Positions 26,102-35,553 are shown, counted from the stretch's first letter. The stretch is DNA of 64,000 bases from Pseudomonas sp. LBUM920 (GCF_003852315.1 NZ_CP027762.1:310001-374000), one strand, 5' to 3'. The notes: generated by a model not told the origin, from the letters alone. Numbers and translations are program-made.

Positions 26102-28189
26102 TTAGAAACTGTAGGTGCCCGTTACAACCAGGCTACGTGGCTCGCCCGGCTGGATCTGCGCCGCACTGGTGGCCGAAGCGTAATAGTTTTTATCGGCAAT
26201 ATTGTTCAGCGCCGCGCGTACGTCCCATTCCTTCTGGCGGAACCCGGCCAACGCGTCCCACCGCCCATAACCTGGCAGCGCCACGGTGTTGAGGTTGTCG
26301 GCGTAACGGTCACCCACCAGGGTCAGACCGGTTTCGGCGTACCAGCCCATCTCGGGTTTCCAGGTGATAAACAAGCTGCCATTGCGCTTGGCCACATCGC
26401 TGATGCGCTTGCCTTCAAAGCCATTGTTGTCCTTCTCGACCTTGGCATCCTGCAGGCCGATACCACCACGCACATACCAATTGCCGACGAGCTTGCCGGT
26501 GGCCGTCAGTTCCACGCCGCGTGAGCGTTGCATGCCTGTGAGCAGGGTGATGGTGCGGTCGAGCGGGTCGCTGGTGCGGCGGTTATAAAGCTCAAGCTCG
26601 TACACGGCGAGGGTGGTGCTCAGGCGGTCATCGAGCCAGTCACTCTTCACGCCGATTTCCTTCTGTTTGGTCAGTTCAGGGCTCAGGTCGTTGACGCTGC
26701 CAGCGGCATTGGGCGTGATACCTATCAGGCCACCGCCCGCGGGGGAGAAGGTTTTGCTCCACGAGGCATAAAACGAGTGATGTTCCAGCGGCGTCCATAC
26801 CAGGCCGACGCGCGGGCTGGTGCTGCGGCTTTCGACAGCTTGCCGGGTGTTGAGCACCTTGCTGGTGGTGTCCACTTCGAAATGGTCATAGCGCAGGCCA
26901 GCCAGCAGTTGCCATTGATCGTTGAGGCGCAGTTGGTCCTGCACGTACACGGCGCGACTTTCGACTTCGGTGTGGTTGTAACTTGAAAGACTCATCGCCC
27001 CGTTGTGGCTCAGGTGGCGGTTGGGCTGGTTGAGATCCAGGCTCGGCACGGCTTGGCCGCCACGATTGACGGCGGTGGCGGTATACAGTTTCGGGTCGCG
27101 GCGCTGGCTGCCCAGCTCCAGGCCGGTGAGCAGGCGGTGCTCCAGGCCGAAGGTGTCGAAAGCGCCTTCCAGCTCGAGGTTGTTGAATACATTGCGGGTG
27201 GTCAAATCCTGCTGCCAGCGCTGGCGCGTGACCTTGTTGGTTTTCGGGTCGTAGCCGGTCTGGTAGGTGTTGTCGAAATCGCTGTCGAGCTTGAACACGC
27301 CCAAGGTGTGGCGCAGTTGCCAGTTGGCGTTGAGTTCATAAGCGAGCCTGGAGCGCAGCGACTGAGACTTGTCGTCGATGTAATCGCGGCTATCAAAATA
27401 GGTGGCGCTGCGGCTCACGTCTGCCGGGCGCCCGTTGACTCCGGGAATACCGCGGTCCGGCGTGCGGTTGTAACGGCTGTATTCGTATTGCACCAACCAA
27501 TTGAGGTCGGGCGTCAGTTGCCAGCTCATCGATGGCGCAAACAGCTGGCGATTGCCACTGACGCCATCGCGAAAACTGTTGTTGTCCTGATTGCCCATGT
27601 TCAGGCGCAGGCTAATGTCGTCTGTGGGGTCGGTGCTGAGGTCGGCATACAGGCTGCGCAAATCATGGCTGCCGCCCTGGGCTTCGATGCTGGAGGGGTG
27701 ACCCGTGGTGGGCAATTTGCTCACGCGGTTGACGATCCCGCCCTGACCGCCGCGCCCGTACAGCACGGCTGCCGGGCCTTTGAGCACCTCAATGCGTTCG
27801 ATGTTATGCAGGTCGCGCACGTATTGGCTGTCGTCGCGAATGCCGTCCAGGTAGAAGTCGTTGCTTGCGTCGAAACCACGAATGCGCAGGCTGTCGAAGC
27901 GCGTGTCGGCGCCGCTGCTTACGTTGGGAATGCCGCTTAACGCCTGGCCCAGATCGTTGGTGCCGTAGGCGCGCAGGGTTTCGGTTTTTACCGAATCGAT
28001 GGCCTGCGGCACATAACGCACTGACGTGGCAGTGCGGGTGGCGGTGTGGGTCTCTTTGACGCGTGGGTCGTCTTCGTCAACTTCGGTGCTGATCGAGGTT
28101 TGCGGCAAAATCGTGGTGGCGCAGGCAAAACCAGCAGACAGCAGAGCAGAAAGCCCAAGGGTAATGGGCGTCAGGCGAGAGACTGGCAT
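26102..28189 (-). CDS. TonB-dependent siderophore receptor
   Basis: A 695-residue outer membrane receptor. Signal peptide MPVSRLTPITLGLSALLSAGFACA (two parts); plug domain with SVRYVPQAIDSV, IRGFDASNDFYLDGIRD and GPAAVLYGRGGQGGIVNRVSK near 60-170; a 22-strand barrel after that, ending in aromatic phenylalanine (TGTYSF) as expected for BAM-dependent assembly. Similar receptors take up catecholate or other xenosiderophores; the ligand is not determinable. The ATG at 28189 gives the signal peptide; the longer frame would add 28 unlikely residues. A Fur-like box lies about 40 bases upstream. Confidence 0.9.
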   Translation of the reverse strand: MPVSRLTPITLGLSALLSAGFACATTILPQTSISTEVDEDDPRVKETHTATRTATSVRYVPQAIDSVKTETLRAYGTNDLGQALSGIPNVSSGADTRFDSLRIRGFDASNDFYLDGIRDDSQYVRDLHNIERIEVLKGPAAVLYGRGGQGGIVNRVSKLPTTGHPSSIEAQGGSHDLRSLYADLSTDPTDDISLRLNMGNQDNNSFRDGVSGNRQLFAPSMSWQLTPDLNWLVQYEYSRYNRTPDRGIPGVNGRPADVSRSATYFDSRDYIDDKSQSLRSRLAYELNANWQLRHTLGVFKLDSDFDNTYQTGYDPKTNKVTRQRWQQDLTTRNVFNNLELEGAFDTFGLEHRLLTGLELGSQRRDPKLYTATAVNRGGQAVPSLDLNQPNRHLSHNGAMSLSSYNHTEVESRAVYVQDQLRLNDQWQLLAGLRYDHFEVDTTSKVLNTRQAVESRSTSPRVGLVWTPLEHHSFYASWSKTFSPAGGGLIGITPNAAGSVNDLSPELTKQKEIGVKSDWLDDRLSTTLAVYELELYNRRTSDPLDRTITLLTGMQRSRGVELTATGKLVGNWYVRGGIGLQDAKVEKDNNGFEGKRISDVAKRNGSLFITWKPEMGWYAETGLTLVGDRYADNLNTVALPGYGRWDALAGFRQKEWDVRAALNNIADKNYYASATSAAQIQPGEPRSLVVTGTYSF

Positions 28190-28229
28190 GGAGGAATCTA
28201 TCCAAAAAAGTTCGGGAAGGAATGTGCGC

Positions 28230-28248
28230 GTTAATGGTAATGCTTTGC
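28230..28248 (-). promoter_or_regulatory. Fur-box-like site
   Basis: GTTAATGGTAATGCTTTGC matches 13 of 19 bases of the GATAATGATAATCATTATC consensus and lies about 40 bases before the receptor start, as expected for iron repression. Confidence 0.55.
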
Positions 28249-28402
28249 ATTTGCGCGCGTTATGCATTCCCAAAAAAGTAGGCTTTGGAAAGTGTTACTC
28301 GATGTGTTTTTTTAGCGCCTAAAAGCGATTTTCTGGCTTTCACACAAGCGCTGTAGGCCGTTGCTTAGAATTATTTCGCCTAAATACAGACGATTCACGA
28401 AA

Positions 28403-28432
28403 TTGACACATAGTTCAACGCGCGCATAGGAT
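28403..28432 (+). promoter_or_regulatory. candidate promoter of oprD leader
   Basis: Perfect TTGACA, an 18-base gap, then TAGGAT. A transcript from here would meet the terminator at 28482-28516 before reaching the porin gene. Confidence 0.45.
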
Positions 28433-28481
28433 TGCGCCCAACGCCTGTGGCTAACCGCCATGACTTATCCAATAAAAAAAG

Positions 28482-28516
28482 GCCCGCGGCAGTTCAGTCG
28501 TCCGCGGGCTTTGTTT
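28482..28516 (+). terminator. terminator in the oprD leader
   Basis: GCCCGCGG and CCGCGGGC arms around a 12-base loop, then TTTGTTTTTT. It lies 85 bases before the porin ATG, and no plus-strand gene lies between it and 26018. Confidence 0.75.
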
Positions 28517-28600
28517 TTTCCGGAAAAAGTCGACACCAGAAAAGCGACACGGAGCCTGGTGTCACAGCGCGTACTCAACCAGTAATAAGGAATATAAGAA

Positions 28601-29917
28601 ATGTTGAAGCAACGGATGGGTCTGATCGCTCTGGGGATTTTGAGCGCTACTCAGGCAATGGCAAACGACCAGGAGCAATCCAAGGGTTTTGTTGACGACA
28701 GCCACCTGAACATCGCAGCACGTAACGCCTACATCAGCCGTGACTACAAAAACGGCAAGCAAGACAAAGCCGAGTGGGGCCAGGGCTTCATCGGTAAATT
28801 TGAATCCGGCTTCACCCAAGGCACCGTCGGTGTGGGTGTTGACGTGATCGGCCAATACGCCATTCGCCTGGATGGTGGCCGAGGCCGCGCAGGCGCGGGC
28901 GGTATCGACTTCTTTAAAGAAGGCGCAGCCACCACGCGCGCGGATGGCACGACACGTAACGGCGCACCTGCCGACGATCTGTCCAAGGGCGGCGCAGCCG
29001 TCAAATTCCGGGTTTCCAACACTGTGCTGAAGTACGGTGATCAGTTCCCGGCAGTCCCTGTTCTGCAGTACGACAACTCCCGCCTGTTGTCGGAAACCTA
29101 CACAGGTACCTCGATCGTTTCCAAAGAGATCGCCGGCCTGCAACTGGACGCTGGTCACTTCACCAAGGAAGCGCGCAAGAGCGCCGAAGGCACCGACAGC
29201 GGTCGCCTGAAAAGCATTGATTACATCGGTGGTAGCTACAAATTCACCGAAAGCCTGTCGGCCGCGCTGTACGCCTCCGACATGCAAGACGTGCTGAAGA
29301 AGCAATACGTCAACGTCAACTACGTACTGGCCCTGCCAGAGAAGCAATCGTTGACCTTTGACTTCAACGGCTACAAAACCAAGCTGGACAAGAGCTTCGC
29401 CCTTGAAAACCAAGGTGACGCCGACGCTCGCGACAACAAAATCTGGAGCCTGGGCGCTACTTGGGCTGTTGGCCCGCACAGCTTCACCGTTGCTCACCAG
29501 CGCAGCACCGGCGACACCGGTTATCTGTACGGCGGCTACCGCAACGCTGGCGGCATCGGCGATGGCGGCAACACCATCTTGCTGGCCAACTCCTACTGGT
29601 CCGACTTCAACGGTAAGGACGAGCGCTCCTGGCAAGCAGGCTACGGCCTGGACTTCAGCGCCTTCGGCGTGCCTGGCCTGACCTACAACATTGCTTACGT
29701 GCGCGGCACCAACATTGACGACGGCTCCAACCGCGGCAGTGGCACCGAGCGTGAAATCTTCAACCAGTTCAAATACGTCGTTCAGAGCGGCCCAGCCAAA
29801 GACCTGAGCCTGCGCGCTCGTGCGTCCTGGTTGCGCGTCTCCAGCAACGCCAGCAACTACAACGTAGGCGGTAACGAAATCCGTCTGTTCGCCGATTACC
29901 CGATCAACGTTTTCTAA
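28601..29917 (+). CDS. OprD-family outer membrane porin
   Basis: A 438-residue specific porin. Signal peptide MLKQRMGLIALGILSATQAMA, then the OprD start (FVDDSHLNIAARNAYISRDY) and an 18-strand barrel with YNVGGNEIRLFADY close to the C-terminus, ending in VF. Such porins take up amino acids or organic acids; which one is not visible here. AAGGAA lies before the ATG. A terminator lies within its leader and another follows it. Confidence 0.93.
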   Translation: MLKQRMGLIALGILSATQAMANDQEQSKGFVDDSHLNIAARNAYISRDYKNGKQDKAEWGQGFIGKFESGFTQGTVGVGVDVIGQYAIRLDGGRGRAGAGGIDFFKEGAATTRADGTTRNGAPADDLSKGGAAVKFRVSNTVLKYGDQFPAVPVLQYDNSRLLSETYTGTSIVSKEIAGLQLDAGHFTKEARKSAEGTDSGRLKSIDYIGGSYKFTESLSAALYASDMQDVLKKQYVNVNYVLALPEKQSLTFDFNGYKTKLDKSFALENQGDADARDNKIWSLGATWAVGPHSFTVAHQRSTGDTGYLYGGYRNAGGIGDGGNTILLANSYWSDFNGKDERSWQAGYGLDFSAFGVPGLTYNIAYVRGTNIDDGSNRGSGTEREIFNQFKYVVQSGPAKDLSLRARASWLRVSSNASNYNVGGNEIRLFADYPINVF

Positions 29918-29950
29918 TTGATTTGGCGTCGCGCCTGATTTCAGGCGATC

Positions 29951-29979
29951 AAAAACCCCGACTGGTTCGGGGTTTTTTT
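29951..29979 (+). terminator. intrinsic terminator of the OprD porin
   Basis: AAAAACCCCGACTGGTTCGG-type hairpin (CCCCGA/TCGGGG) followed by seven T. Also usable by the convergent M48 gene. Confidence 0.88.
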
Positions 29980-29990
29980 ATGCCTGCACT

Positions 29991-32120
29991 TCAGTCTTGG
30001 CGGTTTTGCAAAATTTTGCGGGCGAGCGAGGCATTCAGGTAGTTGAGCATCATCGCCAACCCTTCGTAAGGCTCGATTTTCTGGTTAGCGATGCACAGTT
30101 GGGCCATCTGCAGCAGCACTTGGCGTTTCTTCTTGTTGACCCGCGCTCCGGGTACGCCGAATGCGGTTTTACATCGCTCGGGTAATGGCGCTTCGGGCGT
30201 CAGTTCTACCGTGACCCAGACGCCGTGGGCAAACTGCAGCCTGACATCGGCAATGTGTTCGATGGGCAAGGGGTGTTTCAGGTTGGCGAACACAAAATGC
30301 TCCGGCGTCAGGCGCAGCGCGGTTTGCGGTGCGCGCTTGATGCGGCGGATGCCCATCCATAAAAAGATCAGCGCGATGCTGCCGATCGCCGCGCCGGCGC
30401 CCACGGCCGATAGCGGGGTGCCTTTGAATTTTTCCGGGGAAAGCCAGGGCCGACTCATGATGGCTAACCCCAGCAACACGAACGGCACTGCCAACACCGC
30501 CATCAGCGTGCCCCGCCACCGGCCGCCTTCATGCAGCGAGCATTCGCCTGTAGTGGACGTCACCATGCTTTCCAACAGCTCGGTTTGCGCAGTGTTTTCG
30601 GTCTCTGCCAGCGCATTCAGATCGCGCGAAAGTTGTACCCGCACGCTAAGCGGCGCACTGAAACACGCATCGATTTGCGCATTCGCAGCAGCTACATCCA
30701 CTGCGCGCGTGGCGCTGTGCACGGCGTCTTCCACGTGCACTTGTAAAGCTTGCAAGCGTTCGCCATTTGATGGGTGAGAGTCGGTCGGGTGCGGTTGGTG
30801 AATGTCCAGCGCTTCGGGCGGCAGCTGCAAGGGTGTGTCGCGCAATGCGGTAAGCACCGCGCCCGGCAAGTCATCCTCTGTGGCTGTGTCACACAGAGTC
30901 AGCAACGCCTGCTCGATGTGGGCATGCAGCACCGAGATTCGCAACAACGCCGAGGCCGCCGCCGCATTCCCCACTAACCGGGCGCCGGCAGCATCTGCCA
31001 GCAACTCGCGTTCTCGGCTCCAGTGATTTACCGCGTGATCGAACCGCTGCATGAAAAACAGGCCGAACATGAACGAAGGGCGCATGAGCCAACCCTGGAT
31101 CAGGTCGCTGGCCTGCATGGTTTCCAGCAGCGCCCGCAGGCTGCGGTCGACGCCGTCGTAGATCGGCAGAAAATGCAGGCTGTACTCGGTGTCTTCACCC
31201 ACAAAGTGCGCCAGTTCGTGGCCGATCACCGCGCCGATTTCTTCACGGCTCAGCAGGCCCAGGTGCAGCAGCGGCACATGCAAGGTGCGCCCGCTCAATC
31301 GCGTTTCGGCGGGCATTACGCTGGCTTCGCTGGAGGTCACGTAAAAGCCCTGGGCCAGGCTCACCACAATATGATCCGGCGCCAATGCACCCAGTTGGCC
31401 GGCCAGTTCGCGCACATGGCGCCATAACTCGGGTGCCTGCTGGGGTGTAACGGCCTGCCCGAACATTTGCAGCGGTTCGGGCTTGAACATCCCCAGCATG
31501 TAGCGCAGTTGTTTAAGCAGCGACCAGATTGAATACACACTGAAAGCGGCCAACACGCCCAGTGTCGCCATCAACTTGACTTCGCCGCTGCCCAGGCGTC
31601 CCACATGCCACATCGCCAGGCCTTCGTAAATCAGCACCAACGCCAACGTCGCGGCCATTGCCACCACGTGGCTCACCAGCCCAAAAGGCAACAGCCGACT
31701 GCCCAGGGAGAACACCTGCAGCAATTTCTCCCGCGACTGCTGCGCGCGTTGACCTGCCCACTGAGTGCCGGCCAGCGCAGCTAGGCCGATGCACGCCGCG
31801 AGCAACCCCAGGCCGATCACCCACGGTGCCAGCTCGCGCAGGGCGCGGTTTAGGCGATGAGCAGTCGGCAGCTCGGCTTCAACGTTATCCAGGCGCGAGA
31901 GCGCCAGTTGCACGCTGATTTTCTCTTTGCCCAGGTCGACCAACGCCGCTGGATCTTGCGCCGCCAGCGCCTGCAACTGCTGTTTAGCGGCGTTCACCTT
32001 GGCGCTGTAGACGATGATGCTGGTGGATGCCTCGGCAGCACGTTCGCGCTCCCAGACACCGAGGGCGGCGAGCAATAGCGGGAAAATGACGAGCAGACAG
32101 ATCAGTTTCAGGGCGTTCAT
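29991..32120 (-). CDS. membrane M48-family metallopeptidase
   Basis: A 709-residue inner membrane protein. Hydrophobic segments at about 5-25, 95-120 and 145-205, then the zinc motif HELAHFVGE near 308-316 with the third ligand in the later ERELLADAAGARL. Two more membrane helices (about 545-610) precede a C-terminal cytoplasmic domain of mixed composition. M48 enzymes such as HtpX degrade misfolded membrane proteins; this one is longer than HtpX and its target is unknown. It stands alone. Confidence 0.88.
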   Translation of the reverse strand: MNALKLICLLVIFPLLLAALGVWERERAAEASTSIIVYSAKVNAAKQQLQALAAQDPAALVDLGKEKISVQLALSRLDNVEAELPTAHRLNRALRELAPWVIGLGLLAACIGLAALAGTQWAGQRAQQSREKLLQVFSLGSRLLPFGLVSHVVAMAATLALVLIYEGLAMWHVGRLGSGEVKLMATLGVLAAFSVYSIWSLLKQLRYMLGMFKPEPLQMFGQAVTPQQAPELWRHVRELAGQLGALAPDHIVVSLAQGFYVTSSEASVMPAETRLSGRTLHVPLLHLGLLSREEIGAVIGHELAHFVGEDTEYSLHFLPIYDGVDRSLRALLETMQASDLIQGWLMRPSFMFGLFFMQRFDHAVNHWSRERELLADAAGARLVGNAAAASALLRISVLHAHIEQALLTLCDTATEDDLPGAVLTALRDTPLQLPPEALDIHQPHPTDSHPSNGERLQALQVHVEDAVHSATRAVDVAAANAQIDACFSAPLSVRVQLSRDLNALAETENTAQTELLESMVTSTTGECSLHEGGRWRGTLMAVLAVPFVLLGLAIMSRPWLSPEKFKGTPLSAVGAGAAIGSIALIFLWMGIRRIKRAPQTALRLTPEHFVFANLKHPLPIEHIADVRLQFAHGVWVTVELTPEAPLPERCKTAFGVPGARVNKKKRQVLLQMAQLCIANQKIEPYEGLAMMLNYLNASLARKILQNRQD

Positions 32121-32318
32121 GGAAGTCCGGTCCCAGCGCAGAGCTGTCGGTTATACCGAAAAAAACGCCAGGCGCGATACTTGAAGGTATTACCTAATAC
32201 ATCCGTTACACCGCGTCACTAATGAAGTACTCCAGCCCATCTTTATCCCCACCAGGCGCACGCCTAAATTAGCCCTGCCCGCCCATCACCCCGATGGCCG
32301 GCCACTGGAGCCACTGCC

Positions 32319-32534
32319 ATGCCCTTTGTCAGCCTGCGCGTTACCCGTGACGGCGTTACCCCGGAGCAAAAAGCCCAGGTCATTGCCGAATTCACTGAAA
32401 CCCTCGAACGCGTGCTCAACAAACGCCCCGACTTGACCCACATCGTCATCGAAGAAGTCGATACCGATAACTGGGGCTACGCCGGCGTCACCACCACTCA
32501 ATACCGTAAACAGCTCGCGGAAAATCCGTCATGA
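32319..32534 (+). CDS. 4-oxalocrotonate tautomerase-family protein
   Basis: A 71-residue tautomerase. After removal of the initiator Met, Pro-1 (MPFVSLRVT) is the catalytic base. The conserved HIVIEEVDTDNWGYAG region forms the hydrophobic end of the active site. Its TGA overlaps the ATG of the DsbA-like gene (ATGA), forming an operon with the SDR gene. Confidence 0.87.
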   Translation: MPFVSLRVTRDGVTPEQKAQVIAEFTETLERVLNKRPDLTHIVIEEVDTDNWGYAGVTTTQYRKQLAENPS

Positions 32535-33181
32535 GCACGCCCGTCACCATCGACTTCATCTCCGATGTGGTCTGCCCGTGGTGCGCCCTGGGCGCTACTG
32601 CGTTAGAGCAAGCCATCGCCAACCTGGCGGGCGAAGTTAAGGTTGAACTGACCTTTAAACCCTTCGAACTCAACCCTGACATGCCGGCCGAGGGTGAAAA
32701 CGCCGTCGCCCACCTGATGCGCAAATACGGGCGCAGCGCTGAAGACGTCGCCAGCGGCAAAAGGATGTTGATGGAGCGCGGCGATGCCATCGGTTTCACC
32801 TTTGACCTGGAAAAACGCAGCCACTTCTACAACACCTTCGATGCGCATCGGCTGCTGCTGTGGGCGTTGCCGCAAGGGCGGCAGATCGTGTTGAAAAAGA
32901 TGCTGTTGCGCGGTTTTTTCACCGACGGCCAGAACCTCAGCGATCACGAAACCCTCGCACGTTTAGCCGCCGAGGCCGGGCTGGACATTGAGGACGCACG
33001 AAGGGTGCTGGCCTCTGCCGACTGCGCCAATGAAGTGCGCGAGCTTGAAGCGTTCTACCGCGAGCGCGGCATCAACGCCGTGCCGGCCATGGTCCTCAAT
33101 GGTCGTCAGCTGGTCTGCGGGTCGCAATCAGTCAGTTATTACGAACAGATGCTGCGGGAAATGTCCGCCGTGGCTGCTTGA
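32531..33181 (+). CDS. DsbA-family (FrnE-type) oxidoreductase
   Basis: A 216-residue thioredoxin-fold protein with a CPWCALG active site near residue 15-21 inside DFISDVVCPWC, and the cis-proline loop INAVPAMVLNG near 180-190. No signal peptide, so it is cytoplasmic like FrnE and 2-hydroxychromene-2-carboxylate isomerase relatives. It overlaps the tautomerase gene and is followed after 31 bases by the SDR gene. The shared substrate of this three-gene unit is unknown. Confidence 0.88.
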   Translation: MSTPVTIDFISDVVCPWCALGATALEQAIANLAGEVKVELTFKPFELNPDMPAEGENAVAHLMRKYGRSAEDVASGKRMLMERGDAIGFTFDLEKRSHFYNTFDAHRLLLWALPQGRQIVLKKMLLRGFFTDGQNLSDHETLARLAAEAGLDIEDARRVLASADCANEVRELEAFYRERGINAVPAMVLNGRQLVCGSQSVSYYEQMLREMSAVAA

Positions 33182-33212
33182 ACCATCTCACTTTCCATAC
33201 AGAGGTTTCATC

Positions 33213-33923
33213 ATGAGCAATTCGAAAAAAGTCGTTGTGATTACCGGCGCATCCCAGGGCCTTGGCGCTGCTGCGGTCGAGGCTTACCGCCAGCTGGGTT
33301 ACCGTGTGGTTGCCACTTCGCGGTCGATCATGCCGTCGACGGATCCGGAAATTCTTACCGTGGCCGGCGATATCGCCGACCCGGCCACCGCCGAGCGCGT
33401 AATCCGCGAAGGCGTGGCGCGCTTTGGCCGCATCGACAGCCTGGTCAACAACGCCGGTATCTTCGTCGCCAAACCCTTCACCCGCTACACCCACGAAGAC
33501 TACAAAAATGTGCTGGGCGTGAACCTCAACGGGTTCTTCTACATCACCCAGCTGGCGATCACCGAAATGCTCAAACAGGGCGCCGGGCACATCGTCAACA
33601 TCACCACCAGCCTGGTGGACCACGCCATTGACGGTGTGCCGTCGGTGCTGGCCTCGCTGACCAAAGGCGGCTTGAGCGCAGCGACCAAATCCCTGGCAAT
33701 CGAATACGCCAAACGCGGCATTCGCGTGAACGCGGTGAGCCCCGGGATCATCAAGACGCCGATGCACGGTGAAGAAACCCACGCGGCATTGGGCAACCTG
33801 CATCCGGTCGGGCACATGGGCGAAGCGAGTGATATTGCCCAGGCAATCATCTACCTGGAGAACGCCGGGTTCGTCACCGGGGAGATCCTGCACGTGGACG
33901 GCGGCCAAAGCGCGGGGCACTGA
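33213..33923 (+). CDS. short-chain dehydrogenase lacking the catalytic Tyr
   Basis: A 236-residue classical SDR fold: TGASQGLG cofactor motif at residues 11-18, NNAG at 79-82, TTS at 131-133 and a late LHVDGGQ. The YxxxK active site is changed: Lys-151 in SLTKGG is present, but the position four before it is Ala-147 rather than Tyr. It may bind NAD(P) without ordinary dehydrogenase activity or use another residue. The start is the ATG preceded by CAGAGG. It is the third gene of the tautomerase operon. Confidence 0.85.
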   Translation: MSNSKKVVVITGASQGLGAAAVEAYRQLGYRVVATSRSIMPSTDPEILTVAGDIADPATAERVIREGVARFGRIDSLVNNAGIFVAKPFTRYTHEDYKNVLGVNLNGFFYITQLAITEMLKQGAGHIVNITTSLVDHAIDGVPSVLASLTKGGLSAATKSLAIEYAKRGIRVNAVSPGIIKTPMHGEETHAALGNLHPVGHMGEASDIAQAIIYLENAGFVTGEILHVDGGQSAGH

Positions 33924-34274
33924 AAAAAAGCCCCACGTCGATCCCCGTGGGAGCCGGGCTTGCCCGCGATAGCGCCACCCCGGCCCCCACATTCACATCC
34001 TATTGCCCAGCATTGCAGGGCGACTCCCACCTTCACCGCCTTTACCATCACCAAGAGGTGACGCCTGAAGTGCAGTTATTGGTGAGACGCCCCTATCGAG
34101 TGAGAGCTATCACGTTCGTTGATTTAACGACGGCGTGGCGCTTTTGGCGCCTGCCTCAAAATCGGATTCTCAAGCGTGGTCGTTGAGTTCGCAGCCGAGC
34201 GTCAGTCGTGTCGAAAGCCAGAAATCCCCAGGCAACAGGCCGCGAAGTTCAAACCATCACAACGTGAAACTGCT
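33924..34274. other. intergenic, half REP and no other recognisable feature
   Basis: A single REP arm lies at 33946-33990 (GTGGGAGCCGGGCTTGCCCG). Past that I see no ribosome site, no convincing open frame and no terminator; the base composition becomes lower in G+C towards the acyltransferase gene. Confidence 0.5.
33946..33990. repeat. single REP arm
   Basis: GTGGGAGCCGGGCTTGCCCG followed by CGATAGCGCC; no inverted partner is present downstream. Confidence 0.7.
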
Positions 34275-35294
34275 CTATGCCATTGTTGTAGCGCTTTCTT
34301 GGTGCCGGGATTTTCGATGCACATAGTTCAGCGCAGGCTTCTCGATAAACAGCCACGACAGGCTGGCCAGCACGATGACAACTGCCACGGTTGCCAGCAT
34401 GGAAGCGTAGAAACTCAGCGCCGTCGTATTGATCATGAGTTGCTGCACGGGGAAGGCGTAGAGATACATCCCATACGAAATATCGAATCGAGATTTAATG
34501 ATTCGATCTTTGCACAACGTCCCAAGTGACAGCACCAGAAGACTCACTCCGATGCTTGCAAACACCATAACCAACGGTGTGTTCAGGGAGACCAGAACAA
34601 GTGCCGCCGACAGAATGCCGATCAATAGTTTCGCTTTCACGCTGCTGAATGCAGCTCGATAGAAATACAGCGAAGACCCTACGAAGAATGCAATCCCGAC
34701 GGTTGAGTACACCAGTAGCTTCGGCGCCATCGGGTGCGCTGACGTGCTGCATAGGTAGGTGGTTATGCAAAAGGCGAGTGCGATGATCTGCGGTACGGCT
34801 GCCCTGCGCATTACCAGCAGCGCCAGCGCGAGCAGCACGTAGCAACCAAACTCAATTTTCAGCGACCACAAGCTTCCGTTGAACGAATCTTTAAATATGA
34901 AGGTGCGGGTGATGTCGCCTATGTCTGCGCGGCCAAACGCCGACACTTTCAAGAAGTCTGTCAACGACTCCAGGCTGAATGCATAGCCCAAACCGTTTTT
35001 GCTGAATGCAGGCCCGCAGAAGTACACCATCACAAATGCGCAGGCGATCAAGGCAGGAAAAATTCGCGCGATTCGCTTCTCCATGTAGTGGTAGAAGCTG
35101 CGAGTATTTAGAAAGCTTTGAGTGATGAGGAAGCCGGATATGGCGAAGAATGCCAATACGGCAATCGCCCCTAACGAGTTGTAGCCCTGCAACATGGGTT
35201 CTTGCTGGCCGGAAAGTACGTAGTGGTGGCTTACAAGAACTGCCAGCGCCGCTAGGTGCCTGATCAGGTCGAATGAATTGTCGCGATTAATCAC
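34275..35294 (-). CDS. acyltransferase family 3 (OafA/exopolysaccharide acetylase-like)
   Basis: About 339 residues with ten or so membrane helices. The start region DNSFDLIRHLAALAVLVSHH holds the conserved RxxA and the catalytic-type His, and AFFAISGFLITQSF follows, typical of integral membrane O-acyltransferases of sugars. The GTG at 35294 was chosen because GGAG lies six bases upstream; an ATG at 35384 would add 30 residues that do not look membrane-related. G+C is visibly lower than in the neighbours, suggesting transfer. No other polysaccharide gene is adjacent. Confidence 0.82.
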   Translation of the reverse strand: MINRDNSFDLIRHLAALAVLVSHHYVLSGQQEPMLQGYNSLGAIAVLAFFAISGFLITQSFLNTRSFYHYMEKRIARIFPALIACAFVMVYFCGPAFSKNGLGYAFSLESLTDFLKVSAFGRADIGDITRTFIFKDSFNGSLWSLKIEFGCYVLLALALLVMRRAAVPQIIALAFCITTYLCSTSAHPMAPKLLVYSTVGIAFFVGSSLYFYRAAFSSVKAKLLIGILSAALVLVSLNTPLVMVFASIGVSLLVLSLGTLCKDRIIKSRFDISYGMYLYAFPVQQLMINTTALSFYASMLATVAVVIVLASLSWLFIEKPALNYVHRKSRHQESATTMA

Positions 35295-35553
35295 GCACCG
35301 CTCCGTTGGTAATTGAATGATGAAATGTGTGCATGACGAGCCGCTCAAGTGCAGCGCTCCTTGCCGTGGCGCATTCTCCATCAATCATTCGGTAGGGCAA
35401 AGTCGTTTTTCAGCCGGACCAGAAGCTATTGATAGGGGATGAGGCCTCAGCTGAGGGAGGGGGCGCAAATGAGCGCAGAGACGAACGACATCACAGTCGA
35501 TGTGAACAGCTGCGGGTGAACCGAGGGAGCTGATGCTTACGCCAGAAACAACA

